A stretch of DNA of 64,000 nt from Mansonella perstans (Eukaryota > Nematoda > Chromadorea > Rhabditida > Onchocercidae): positions 186,001 through 250,000 of the forward strand of contig JBAMDO010000057.1 in the NCBI GenBank assembly GCA_037074765.1, written 5' to 3'. A program made the position numbers and the translations under genes. The notes below the pieces were generated by a model, which had not been told where the DNA came from, made no database searches, and was given only the letters and a program-made list of their open reading frames with translations. Positions 13,801 to 28,800 of the stretch are shown in pieces. Position 1 is the stretch's first letter; each line of letters begins with the position of its first letter.

Positions 13801-16800
13801 GAGCTCCCACAACTAAGAATTAATAAAATTGGGTTAAGAAGATGATTAATAACTGTTAATGCCGATCGTATAGTTACCACTTTTCGACCAATCTTATCCA
13901 TTGTAACAACAATCACCACACGGACATTAACCCCGAAATTACTCTGAAAAACTGATACGAACATTTTCTAGCATTGAAAATGTAAAATTAGATATGGATC
14001 AGTTAATAAGTTTTCAACTTTCCAAAGTTTAAGCCTAGCTTACGTCTGTAACTCTTGAAGTTGAACATCTTGCAAGTCGAAAATATGTACCCACTGCATC
14101 GACATTTACTGGAGATATCTCATCCCAACCATCAACACGGACTATGAGCTGATGGATTTCTTCCGAATTTTCCTTGAAAATTCAATTATTTCAGAGTCTG
14201 CCATCCCATAAATGAAAAGAAATGAAAATAGAAGACAAGGTTGCTCATAAATCAATTAAAAACAAACTGCAATGGTGAGTCGCTTTGTAGGAAATTCGAA
14301 AGTAGTTGAAGCATCTGGTGCTGTTTGATACCATTTGGCTGTGGATTTTCTTTGCATAGATCTAGCTTCCAAAACCTCGTCAATAGCAGTTGTGAAACGT
14401 AGGCTGGAACCCGTCTCATTGTGCAAAATATACGGGAGATAATCCGATCTTGATCGCACACATAATGCACTAAAAACATTCATAATTATCTATCCAGATA
14501 TCGAATGATCAAAGATCTAATTGTTGGAGGTATGAAAGATTTTTTTGCTTATTAAAAGTTCTTTTAAAAGTGCTGCAATTATAAAATTGTTCTAGGCTAA
14601 TGCAGTCTAGCTAAAGAACTGGATCACAGAACATCCATAAATTTTTGTATACACATGATGAGCCTTACATTAAAAAAGTAGCGAGAAACTATAAATAAGC
14701 AACAATATTTAAAACCTACCGAAAATCTTCATTCAGAACATGCTTGATTTCAGGTAATTGTGAACTGAAACGCATTGCCTGTTGCAAAAAAGCTTGAGTG
14801 ATATTGACATTAAAGGTGCTGAGCTCACCTACAAAAAATTTGAACGTAAAAAAAAAACTTTGTTTTTGCCAGCTATCTCCTGATTATTAAAAGATGCAAA
14901 AACATGGGTGTCTCAAAATAAGGAACGAAATACAGCATGAAAGCACTAGATGAATGAAATATCGTTCTACAATGTCTGGTAAACCAACAAACTACTCAAT
15001 TGCAGTGCTACAATCGCCATTTGATGGCTTATATTTACCAGCAAAGACGTCCATAAATACAGTGTTCTTCTTGATAACCATTGTTAGCTGTTTCAATTCC
15101 CAATCTTCAATTAATGGTTCCCAACCAAAAATATTTTGGTTGAAATAATCTGCAGCAAATGTGAACGAGCCATTAATTTTCTCGAGATAACGATCCACAT
15201 AGAATTCTAAAAAAGAATTTTCAAGCTGAAAAACTACTTTTCAAAAAAACATGATTAATAAAACACTTTTTAAAAGCAACAAACAGCAAAATCTAAGATG
15301 GAGAAACATTTAATAACTCATCAAGAATGCGATTTCTTACTACTTATTCTATACTTCAAAAAGCCTATGTATGTATCGAACACCAAATTAAACCAAAAAG
15401 GTTCAGAATGTCACCATCATTAATAAATGGAAAAGTTCCTCTGTGAAAAAAACAAAAGCTGCGAAACCTCATAAGAGTAAAAAACGAACTTTTGAATTTG
15501 CAACGAATAAGCGGAAAAACTGTGCCTCGATGGTCATCCACTAGCCAGAAGGAAATCTGACTGCCCTTTACAATTGTGCGAACAACATTAATCATTGTGT
15601 CGTCTTCAAAGGTAAGCAAAATAAGCAAAATCGAAACTTATTATAAAATGAAAAGCTACAAATTTTGTGGCAGTAGGTTTTCAGAAGAATTTACCTTTTT
15701 TAGCCAAATGAGGATCACATATCGGAACAACATTTTTTTTAAAGGACTTATCCAATCTCATTAGTGAAGAAGCGAGAACATTTCGCACCACTTGAATATC
15801 TCGATATGATACCCTAGCCACCATATCACTAATTTCAGCCTTTAAAAATATATTACTTCAGAAAAATAAATCGGAATATCATTTCTAAACACTCATCCAG
15901 ATTTTCCCAAACATAGAATGAAAAAGAAGATTTTCTAATTTCCAACAAAAATGCAATAGAAAACTTACAATAAGTTGATGTTTTACAGGAATAATTGAAG
16001 AAAGTCCAAGCCTCGGTTGCTCTTCTTCTCCATCTGTCTCATTTCCCACTGAAAGGCTGATTGTCATCGAGAAATCATTCGTTAATTGACATCTACTTTC
16101 ACTTTCACATGCCATCATAAACCAGTCCAAGTTCATCCGCTATAAAAACCATATTAATATGCATATGTTGTATTGTTCTCATTATCTTTTTATCCTGTGC
16201 AAAAAAGAAAAAAGGAAGTTCACCTGTATCTCTAAGTTAATATTCAACGATTCCAGTGCTTCGTTCATGTTCAACACAGCTGTAGTGTGAGCAACAAGAG
16301 CCAAACTGTGCACAGATTCTGGTTTTTCAAGAAGTATCAAATCACATTCTTTCAGTGTGATTTTTAATGAAAAGGTTTGTTCCCCAGATTTAGAGATTTT
16401 CTGATCCCGTTCCATTATTCCTGATTTCATTGTATGCGCAATGTCTCGATAGATATTTTCCACTAAAAAAATATATGAAGTTCATCATTCCACTTATGCG
16501 TCTTGAAAGAGAATAATTTTTTGAACGATTTTTTCAGAACGATTGAACGATTTTTTTCTTTTATTGTGTATTTTAATGCTCGATTAGAATTGCGATTTTC
16601 GATAACCTGGTGGTATAAAATCAGAATGAAGAAGGATGAAATTTTTCACGTCATTAAGCCAATCCAGCAGCAAAAGTACTCGTGCATTTAATAGGACTAA
16701 TGTAATTACAGGCGGTTCATCGCATTTGAAAACAATATGAGCTTCAGACATAAGTTTGTTCCTAAAACGAAAAGTTTGTTTAAATAAAAGAAATAAGAAA

Positions 16801-19800
16801 TTATTAGCGCATTTGATTCCCATGAAGAAACCGGAAATAAAATCAGCAGATTTTACATATAAATTAAATCATCACTAATAATGGATGAAAATATTCAAAA
16901 TCACGACATAATGAAGAGATAATTCACTAAACTAATTACCGTTTGATGAAGAAAGCTCAGTTTTGTTGATTAAGCACTCTTAATTTGCACAATATTCCTT
17001 TATACTCAAGAAATGGATCTGTAGTTACCATTAAAAGAAAATAACCAGGAATGAAGTTTAAATAATAAAAGCTATGTGCGAAAATATTTAGTTAACATAA
17101 TTTCTCTATTACTATCTGGACTAAAACATAAGTATTTCATTCAATTCAGTCAACAAACTCAAAAAACTAAACAAGGAAAAGAAACGCACTTATTCGAATT
17201 CCCGCTGGATAACGGAAAGAGAACCGAATAAAATACATTTGGCTTTACTTCAAATCCCACGTCTGCAAAGGAAAATGTCACATTAACAATAAACTGTAAG
17301 TTAAATTAAAGCAGTATTCAGAAATCACAGAAATCTGATCACCATAAGTTTACTTGCTTGAAGTCTTTCGGAGTAACTGAAAACTTCATTCAAAAAGCTG
17401 GTTCTAAAAAATCGGTATATTTAAATTCAAACTAATTATAATAAATATTTTATATATTTTGAGCAATAATTTTCGCATATCTACCAGAAAATCGCGTGTC
17501 GATTAGTTCAGTACTTTCGCAAATTAAATCCAATTCTGATTGATTATCGATATAAACATCAAATGATACCCGTGAAGAGTTCAATTTCACTCCAAATAAC
17601 GGTTCAAATTTCTGAGAATTCTCGTACTGCACGAAACAATTAAACTGCAACAAAGTACACTTAGATATACAAAACAGACTTCGATTCCAGTTTTCAAAAT
17701 TCCTTATCAATATTCTGAACACAAAAAATAGTGCACTTACCTCAACATTCGTAAGCGTCATTCGAAATGAAAACGATGCATACTTATTGCTTATTCCAAC
17801 AATCTCCTAAAAAACACTACTGCTATATAAAATTAAAGTTTCAATAAAAAACTTAAATAATTCAAATTTAGTACCGTTCGTAAAAATGTTCAACATACAT
17901 AATGCATTGAAAACGGCTTCCAATCTTTGGATATTAATAAAAATAAAACCCTCAATTTCCAGCACCATAAAACATGCTTAGCAGCATTATGTATATCTGA
18001 AAAATGGCTCAGAAACATGAGTTGAGAACTTGCATGGAACTCTGCAGGTTTTTGCAAAACTTCGATGGGGATCGTTTTTAATGCCACAATTAAAGAATCA
18101 CCGAGGTTCATCGATAAGAAACCGCGCAGTAATCGATAAAAGTCAGCAGTTAAATTAACATTTAAATCAGCAAGTGATGTAGTGATTAACAGATCTGGTA
18201 CTAAAAAGCATCGATAAGTTATGTGATCATAAATTTTTACAAGAACGTCATAAAAACCTAGAAAATATTTTAAACTGTGAATAAAGAAATGTGAAAATCA
18301 AAGTAAGCAAAAGCTTGCGAAATAGGTAGTACATAAAATACATTCGTTTCGTTTTCTCAAAACACAATTCATTTTCAATGAAGAAACCGTTCAAGGCAAT
18401 TTGACAAAATTTTTAAAACAATTTCCACTTTATTTAGACTTAATGGGTTCTCAGCACACATCGAAAACAAAGAAAATTGTTTACCTCTGTGGGAAACAAA
18501 AGTATCCAGGTTCCGAAATATGTCTATTAATAAATTGCAAGGTTTCGAAAGTACACTTTTTCGTGAACTTAAGAAATGGAAATGCTGGAATATATCGCAG
18601 CATATTCTTTCATAACCTAAAAGTTCTTTTTCTTTTCAATTAATTAAATGAAATTGAGTGTCAAACTCATATATTAAGCAGTCACATTAATGCATTTTCT
18701 CATTTTAATTTTTTATAATATATGCTGCTTAGCTACATTAATCATTTCTCAGTTTTTTTGCTCTATTATCTTACAAGGAAGCAAAAAATCATATTTGTGA
18801 AATCATAGCATAAAATGAAAATTATATCACCTGGAACTTGGCGGACCGCAGCATTGGTGTTTGGCATTCTCAGGCCCTGACAAAGTGATGTTTCAGTGCA
18901 AACGACTGACATCCAGTCGATGCAACAGTCGTGATCGTCATCATCTTAATATTATTCTCATAATGTTCTAACATTATATCCATAGTTTTATTATTAGTTA
19001 ACAGCTTTGTCTAAATTAGTAAAGAAAAATTTTACGACCAAACTGCATATATTAATTACGTTATTAAATGCATGGAGAAATGGCTGCTACTTAACAAAAA
19101 GGAATGATATTTTTAAAAAATGAATTATAAGAAATTAAAAAATTGAAAAAAGCATGAGAAAATCAACAAACCAAAATTTTTGGCTATTTCAAAATCCAGA
19201 AACTTGGGAATCGTAGATGATAACTGGAATTGATTACTGATATGAATATTGGCAGTTTCACAGAGAAGGACTTGATCTGACAATTGATTGAGCGGAAAGA
19301 CAATGATGCATGGACATTCAATTTCACAAGTTAGCTGTATCCTGCTTCGCAAATCATTATTTATCTGAAGAAATTTTTTTTTTCTCCAAATTGTACCGAA
19401 TATCGAAGAAACAGGATAACATGACATTCCACATTCGACCAGTCGATGGAATATGTAGATCAAGTGGAGAGATTCAAAACAATAAAAACCCTTCGCGATA
19501 TTCTAATGTTTAACATGCTAAATATATTGAACTGAATGTAATATTGAATCAACTTACTCGAACATTTGTAGATGAAACATTATTTCGCAGGACAATATTC
19601 TGTAGTTCTATAAACTGCTGCCAAAAATCCAAAAGTGCATTAAAATAACGATGTGTATGAACATATGCAAAACTCATTGTTGAAGGTATCTGTAGTACAA
19701 TATTCGTGTTATATCCATTAATTTCAGCTGATTTTGCGCACATACACCTAAAGTTTTTCAGTTTTTTAATTTATTTCGAGCACTGTTTTCTTATTTGAAA

Positions 19801-22800
19801 TTAGTTTTGATAACAAGTGAACGAATTTTAAACAAAAATTTTGATTGGTATAGCTTTTTACAGCGAAATATTTTTCAAACGAAGTTACTTGGTAACATGG
19901 AGAGTTGCATGAGAAGACAATATATGTCTTTGATCTTCATATGAATTAAACGTTTGTTCCAATCCTTCATTATGGTTTGGCAACGCTCGAAGGCTAATAC
20001 GTTCGTTATACAGCTGAGAATAAAAGGGTGTACTATCCGATACCGAACAGTTTCTCAGCGAAACAGAGATTTCCAGTGGTACTTCATTGTCATTGATCCT
20101 TGCCTGCAAGTCCTCTATTTCACTAGCATAATGCCACTTCTTTTAAATGCTGGCAGAATAACAGAAAAAAATCGAACTTTTGAAATTTTTTTAAAAAAAA
20201 TTCCATGAAAAATAAACATTACGGATAAACACAGGAGAACTAAATAATCTGGTGAATGGAGAAAATGTGAATTGAAAATGACTTAAGAAAAAAAAATAAG
20301 ATTTAATAAAATTAATCAGTTTTGGAAATAAAAGTACACAAAAGAATCTAAAACCGATTTTAGAAAAAAGATAAGATCAGTTAAAATGAACAAATTACAA
20401 GAACTAAAATTCTTAATTTTACAGTAGTCCTTTTTCACCTGCGTAGTAATAAAGACTTCTTCTCCCTGGATTACACCCAAATGACATTTATTTGCCGGAT
20501 AATTCATTAGTATCTGCATTAATCCGACGCTGATATTCACTTTCACATTATATGGCTCTGCAAGAAGTAAAAATAGGATTATAATCAAGAAAATTCTAAT
20601 TAAACATAGAATCAAGAGGCATTCGTTTTGAGCAACAATAAGCTCACAAAATTTTTGCTAAGGTTATTATTATCAATACTGAAATTACGGACTCCCCGTA
20701 ACTTTCTCCCTCCATGATTATTTCCCTTTTTTCAAACAGCTCTTGAACTTTTACTGCTGTTAACGCTTGCTTCGTAAAGGATATATACTCAACCTTTTTT
20801 GTAAAAACTTTGAATGTGCAAATAGAAAAGAATGTTATTTGAAAAAATTCTCAAAAACAACCTAAGTCTTGTAAAGCTATATTTGTAGCAGCTGCAGAGA
20901 TACGAGCTAAAGCTTCGATACAGTCTTCTGGAAGTTCCATTTTTGGTTCCAAAAAGCCAAAAAAGTCGAGCAAAAGCGTATAACTTCGTCGATTCATGCA
21001 TATTTCTACTTTTGGTATATTTATGTTGACCAAACAGCTTACCTAAGAAAACATATAGATTACAGCAGGCATCTAAATTCTACAGAAAAACACTCATGCT
21101 TTTATTCTAAGTTCACTTCTATCATCAGTCTTCCAAAAAAACCATTGTGCATTTGCAATTAGTTAAAATGTTGCAGTGTAGAACAAAATAAAACTACATA
21201 ATAAAATTCTCTAAATTCAAGCAAGTCTTGATGTTACGAGTCTAATATAGATAGTAAATTTTTTTATTGAGAGTTAGAAATTCATTGCACATTTTTTAAA
21301 CATTTTTTTGATTATATTAATCATGATTAAGTGAAGCAAAAAATGAATAAAAGACCCACTTTTTTATATTTGGATACAAAAGATGGATGTTTCTTATCAA
21401 TTAAAAGAAGTGTGAAATGCGATGTACCAAAAACGTTAATATCTCCTAATCCAGTACTATTGAGAACAGCAATCTCCTCTGCACTTTCTAGTTGTCCATT
21501 TTTATTGGCACTCATTGCAGTAGAAGGTGAACATATACCTGAATTTCAAATTTGTTTACACATATAAAAATATGTTTAAATAATTATAATTTGATGACAA
21601 ATAACATCTGCAAATAAATGTCTATGCAATATAGTTAAATGATTTAAATGAAGCAAAAATCGTCAAAAATTCATTCAAATAAACTTATACGGAAAATATT
21701 GCAATCAGCTTGCTGATAAATAAAAAAATTTACTGAGACTACGGGTACGTCGCTGGGATGAAGAAGATTTGCGTCGTAAGTCGTCAACATTCAGAACTGG
21801 ACAAGAAGCAGACGCTTGTTTCTAAATAATATTCTCCGTTGTTACTGAATAAATACTGAATACCGTGCTTTATAAGCAAAATAAAGAAGCGAAATTAACT
21901 ACATCAAATATAAAAAGCTATGAAGACCTTAACTGAGGAAGTTTGACTTCTTATGCACAATAATAAATCGCTTTTTGGTTCGAATAAATCTTCAACTTCC
22001 AACGAACCAAATTCAATTTCAACCTGAAATGTTCCAGTAGCTATCAGGGATACTGATTCCTTCTTTCTGATTTGGTATTATATAACAAAGCATCATTGTT
22101 TTGTGAATAAAGTTCCTTAAAAGCATATGTTTCCTAGCAAATGAAATGCATTAAACGAATTATCAAATCCATACCGTTTTGACGAATTTTTCCGTGTTTG
22201 ATACTTCGATTACTATATGTTTCAGATCTACCAAAGCAAATGGTGTCGACGTTGCTAATTTCTTTTTTCGATCCAACAAATTCCCTCGTTTGCTACGCAA
22301 TTCCATTTTTAGCTATACTTTAGAGATATTATTTGGAAATTCTCATAAAAATATTTTGGACCTTTCTTCCTGTGTGTTACGAAATTTCACTTGCGAGTAT
22401 ATAAAAAAACCAATTTCGAAGTTTAGAATTTAACATAAGCATAAAGTTAAGGCTTAGAATCTTAAACTGAATGAACATTATTAGAAGATATTTAACATCA
22501 TCCAACATTTCACCTCCATAATAAATTGGTGACCATAGTTCAGCAAAAAAATTAAAGCAAGTGAATCATGAAAAATATAAAGTAATAAAAACTATCAGAA
22601 TAAAAAAAATTAAAAACAATAGTTATGAAAATCAAACTCATTGATAGCTCAGCAACACAAGTATATATCAGTATAAAAATACTAATTAAAGACAAAAAAA
22701 GGGTTTTTAAAAAACCTACCACACCAAAAACAGTTGCCATAAACACAAACTACAAATTATTACCTGGAGACAGTGAACGGAAAAGTCAATGACACTGGTA

Positions 22801-25800
22801 GTAACATCCATCAGCATAGAATCCAAATTTTCATCCTGTTATAAGCAAAAATTTGTTTTTGAAAATAAGTTACATTCTGACCATTTTACATCCAAGACAG
22901 ACGTGCCTATTAGGCTATAGTCTTGATATAATTTTTTTTTAATCAAGGAACTAAAAATCTCACTGCAATCAAATGAATGTCTTAACCCTCATACATCAAT
23001 TATAAATTTTCAAAAAAAGAAGCATACATAACCATTAAATAGAGTAGCAAAACTAATTATAAAAAATAATTTTGCATAGAAACTAAGACTGTCCACGTAC
23101 CTGCTTCGTTGTGCTTTTATCGCTGAAAAAAGCAGCTAAATCATCAAAAGCACCTTCATTATATAACACTGACAATTCACTGCACTTTATATCCAGCGTA
23201 TGTGTCACCTTCATTTTTGGAGCACGGCGATGGTATGTTAATCTTCAAAAAAAAAATTAATGATTTCAAGAAAATTAATGAAAAATATTCACTCTGAAAA
23301 TTAAATCAAGCTTTCTAAAGAATCTTTTACTGTTACTTCTTTTAGTGAAAAAAGTACTGTTACACGTTTGAAAAGCGACTAATTCATCAGCAAGAATAAG
23401 AAATGGTAATCTGCATCAAGATAAACTGTAGAAAAAAAATTTACCGAAACAATGCTTTATTGAAATCATTGTTTTTGACACTATCTGAATCACCAGAACA
23501 GCAAGACTTTCCAGCTTTCCCAATGGCAAATAAGATTTGAGTCGTTTCTTTGGCAAATCCGAACATCAGTGATTCGCTCTCCTGTTTACTGATTTCGTCT
23601 AGAACAACAAATTGATGAAGATGACTCTCCCTTAATGCTATTAGCTTCAGCACTGCTTTTAGAATTATATAATTATACAAGTAGAAAAAAATCCTTAACC
23701 ATTTCGCGTATTTTCAACCGGCATTTCTTCGGCAGGAAAAGTGCACAATCTCTGCAGACTCAAATCCGTAACAGTAAGTGACATAACTGTACTATGGCGA
23801 CGTGGACTTAGATGAATACAACTTGCCAATTGCCACAGATCCACCGCCAGCACTCGCGTATTTTCATTTTCTCGATTCTAAACATTTGTGATTGTTCGTT
23901 AATGTAAATGAATTTTTTGCAGAAATTTTATAATCTGGTGATTTGATATAATTCCGCACTAAGTTCTTTTTAATGACTTTCTTAAGCAAGAATGAAACAT
24001 TTTTAGAAAAAAAAAATCTGCAAACTTTTTGTAGATTCATACGAGAAGTTTAATTTCATAAATGCGTGAAATAAAAATGAAGCAAGCTTGTTTTATCACA
24101 TTTCATTTTGCAGTTTCTTTAGTTTTTTCCAGCTTTTTTTGTCCTTGCAACAAAAGGATTGAATTGTATAGCTTAAAAATATGAGAGTGATAGACTTCGA
24201 TATTATGACCGAATTTTTTAGAATGTGAAAATGGAATAAATTTACAATATGACACTTGAATAAACTTAACTGCATAGATCAACACCTGATTTAATCTATC
24301 TATTTGGAAAATTAGAAAAATTTATAACAAATTACCTCAAAGTCATCTATAAAACGTATTGTCATCATCTCAAGTCTTAATTTTATTTCCGCTAGCAGAA
24401 CGTCACGATATAGTACGGTTGAATCATCTCTGCTCTCGTTCAGTACATCCAAAATTTCATCTTCGACCTTCAATATTTCTAGTATTTTCTGTTTATGAAG
24501 TTTATTTTTAAGAACTACAGAAAAATGATAGAATTTTTTGCCTGTTTTTCGAGAAGCCTAAAATCTGCGGATAAATAGCTTTCTTTTCCATTGGTTGGAA
24601 ATGTATCGAACATAGACTCATCATGATCATTTTTTTCTGATTTTGTATTTTCTGAAAAACTTCAAATCCAGAATCCTGATTTCCCATTTTCATCAGGTAC
24701 TAACTTTTTCTAATCTTAAAAGAATTCTAATTTAATGTTTTCCACTTAGTTCATAATTAACGGCAAGATAAACGGTTTTCCAAACAAAACAGTATTTAGA
24801 TGTTAAATTGAACAATGATTCGATTGTACCAGTAAGTTAATTAATTAATTAACTAAAGGAAGAGAAATGCTAAGAACCTTTTCGCAGACCATGTATCCAA
24901 CTACTTAACCAACTGTACAATCCACCACCAGAATTTTTTGCTACTTCTTCGGAATGCGAATGATTACTACTGGTTGTTCTGTCTGCATCTGAATCATGAC
25001 GAAATGCAGCTGAAATAAAATTTTACATAAAATTTCTGATCCTCTAAAAGTAATACATCTGACATTCTGCAAAGTTATGTACAAGGTAAATATAAACAGA
25101 ACAAAATTAACTTTAGGCTGGTGTTTTATTATTCGAAACTAAACTAACGAAAATCGATGTTTTCAAAGCTTTCATTATCCGACTGCAATCCATTTTCGAA
25201 ACATGAACGGCGTGCTTCTTTTTCCGCAATAATTCGCCGATACACTGTTTCACGAAATAATTGCAATTCCTATACAATATCATCGAATTTAAATTATTCA
25301 GGTTAATTTTATTCAATAATGTTTACTTCAATGTTTTCTCAGTGTTTGTACTACAATAACATGCCATCATTAGTATTCACCAATTCCAATGATATGAGCA
25401 AATAAAAAGAACATAGTATTAACGTACACTGAAAAAAACGCATTGCTAGCATTATTATATTCCAAGCTTGAAAATTAATATGGCGCCATACATTCATAAA
25501 TAGAGATATAAACCATAAAAAAACCTAACCCGTCCAAAGAACTCGAAACCTACATGATAGGTATAATTGGAATCTCTTTCAATCTGCTTCATCAAAATTA
25601 AATCTTCAGAGTTTGCAGTTTTCCTTAATGAAACAGCGGTCGTTAAATCTGAGGAACTTATCGCTGTTCCCGCTTCTTCTGTAGGTTCTACATCCTGGCC
25701 AAAATCATTCCCAAAATATGACCTTTCATCGAATTTGTTTGATTGACCAGTGGCCTGGGAAAAATTATTGAGTGATAACCTTTATGCTGTGGATTATGCT

Positions 25801-28800
25801 ATGAATTTCAAGCAACTCTGTGAAATAAATATCAAATATGAAAAAACATTTCGACAAAAATGAATGCAAGATGAAAAAAATATGCAAACCAAGACATACG
25901 ATGATTGCAGCTGTCTCCAAATAAGATAATAATCTTCGCCGATAAGCTCGACAATATGAGTTCAGTTGCTTCGCACGATTGTAAGCAAAACTCCAAGTGT
26001 GTCTTGTTTTTCGTTGCCTTTCTTGGTCCTGTATACGATTATATGCAAAATTCCACCATTCTTTTGCACTACAAAAATATTCCTATGAAGGCTTCGACTC
26101 CATGATACACACTACAGCAGATATATTTATTTTCTCTCCTATATTTGCTTGCCACCGACTGTTACAAAAAATATAATGCTCTATCAAGTCCTATTTTACT
26201 GGAAGCATAACGTATATTTACTTTTCACCAACAGTGGTTAAAGGTCGCCATTTTCGATGTTGTCTTGATCTGTCAAATCGAGCCCATTCTTTTCCTAATG
26301 AATTCATTTCCAAGAGTTGTCGTTTCGTTAGTTCGATTACAATCTTTTCAGAACACAAACTAAACTGAAAAAGAAATATAAGGTAAAAACACTAGAAATA
26401 TAAAGCTCAATATTTTTTCATTCTCCTATGCCAAAATCCGGTCAAGCAAAACTGAAGCAAAACTGATTTCACTTTCTGACAACAGCTTTTTAAGCGATAA
26501 TTTCTCTGATGATTATTCATTCTTGCAGTATAAAACAAAAAACTTCCAATGTCTTCAAGCATAACGAGATAAAATTTAGTTTTATCTTTTTTTTTTAAAG
26601 CTAGCTTTAGCAATTCAAATCACTAAGAAAACAATATTACTCACACAATCCAAGCAAAAAATTTGTGAAGTTACCTTAAATCTGGGAATGTAGGGATATG
26701 CTTTCAAAGGAAATTTGTTCGTATTTCTTTCCATGTATAACTGCGCGCTGAACGGTTGAAGTATGCACACATCATCTTTGCTGATTTCTGGTGCCATCAT
26801 ATACTTGAATTAACAGAGCTAATAAAAATAGCAAAACCCTCAAAATTTAATTTTGATCACATATCATTTTCACCGAAAAAACATTTTTAATTGTTTAAAA
26901 CGAAAAAAAAAAAGAAATTAAACCTGCAGATCCATATAGTTTTTGAGTTCTTCAGTAACTTGCTGTCCACCATTCCAGTACACTGATAAATCTTTTATCT
27001 CTAGTTTTTTAAACATATTTATACCATCCTGCGGTTGCACGTATCCAATTCTCTAAAAACATCAGTTCAGATCACATACTTTATGCGTAATCCAAAACGT
27101 TTTTAAATTTAAGAACCATCAAAAAATATCAGTGATAGCAAATGGCAGAAAAGAAACGGTAATAGTGATCCTAGTACGTTAATAAAACCAATGACTAACT
27201 AAAGTAATGACGGCCAATTCAAAAAATAAATTTTAAATTCAAAAGATTTTTAGTTATACATTATTTTTAAAATTATAATTACAGAAAATCAGTGATGTTT
27301 TAAAATTATTTGTTCAGATATTTTACAAATATTATTACATCGTGATACAAACTATATGACTCTAGCAAAAACGGCTGCAAAAAAAGCCTTAAAATGCATC
27401 TAAAATCCTCACTTAAGCAGTGCTAAATTAACATACCCAATATGAATCTGTGGTTTGTATGCTGACATTGCGTATATGCACACCACATGCAAATGGGACA
27501 CTGTTCGTCATATCATCTTCGTATCGTATATGAACATTAGTTAGAACTAACTGTAAATTTTAAAAAAATGAACACAGCCAAAGTAAAAAAAAACGGTAAT
27601 AATGGTTTGGTAATATAATGAAAAGTATGACTAAATAAAAGAATAACGGTGTGTACCCAATTTCTTGAATTTAAAAAAACTTTAATAACTATTTCAAAAC
27701 TGCATCAACTGTTTCAATATTTTTAGAAGTATTAGGCAAAATTTTAAAAAATCAATGATGTCCCAAAATTATCTGCTCAAATATTTTACAAGTATTATTA
27801 GACGGATCTTCCTGTTTAGTATTTATGAAGTTTCATGAATCCTAGTGCGGAAATCACTGTAACTACGTATTTGCGACAGCACAATAAATATTATGTCTAA
27901 ATTTCTTAAATTCCTGAAATTCAAAGCAAAGTTTGTGTATAAATAAGCATAAGAAGTTTACGAAAAAATCGTTTAAATACCTGAATATTGTTTACGATTG
28001 TTGATATGAATGACGCTCCCCACCAATTTTGCTCCGACGCATTGTCATTGCTCGGTAGACCCCAGTAACTTAATAGTTGCTTCTGCAAATAATCCCAATC
28101 CAAAAAATCATCAACTAATTACGTTCGACTCTCCATTTCAAAATTCTTGTCATGAAACTTTGCAAATTAAATTATTCCATCAGTATAAAAAAGAAGGTTT
28201 CACGGCACAATGTTAATAAAAGATTCAGTGACAATATAACTGTTTATCGCTAACATTACTGATGCTAATAAAATTCTCTGGCCTATTAATAGTTTTATTT
28301 TTGCATACATTTGGAATCTTATATATTTTGTGTCATTAAAATGACACTTTACCTTTACAAATCCTAACAATTTTCAGTTTTCTTTAAAATATATTATATT
28401 CAACAAAATCATTTCTCAAGTTTATGCTTACATCGAATTTTTGTTTTGCGTCATTTTTGTTTTTGAATACTTGCATAGAAAACTGTTTGGAAACCTATTT
28501 CTCAAGTTTATGCTTACATCGAATTTTTGTTTTGCGTCATTTTTGTTTTTGAATACTTGCATAGAAAACTGTTTGGAAACCTATGAATCTCACAAAAATT
28601 AGACATTTCTTCGTTCCTCTTCTTCTATATATAATTTTAACATCTTTTTTGCAGTTTCCTGCTTTCTTAATCCATCTCCTAACCTCTGTTCCACACGCAA
28701 TTTTTAACATTTTGTTAAAACTGGCAATGTTTTCATATGAGCGCTTTCCTGCGATAATAAAGATCGAATTCTTAATTTTTGAGTTTCAGTTCCTTCATTA

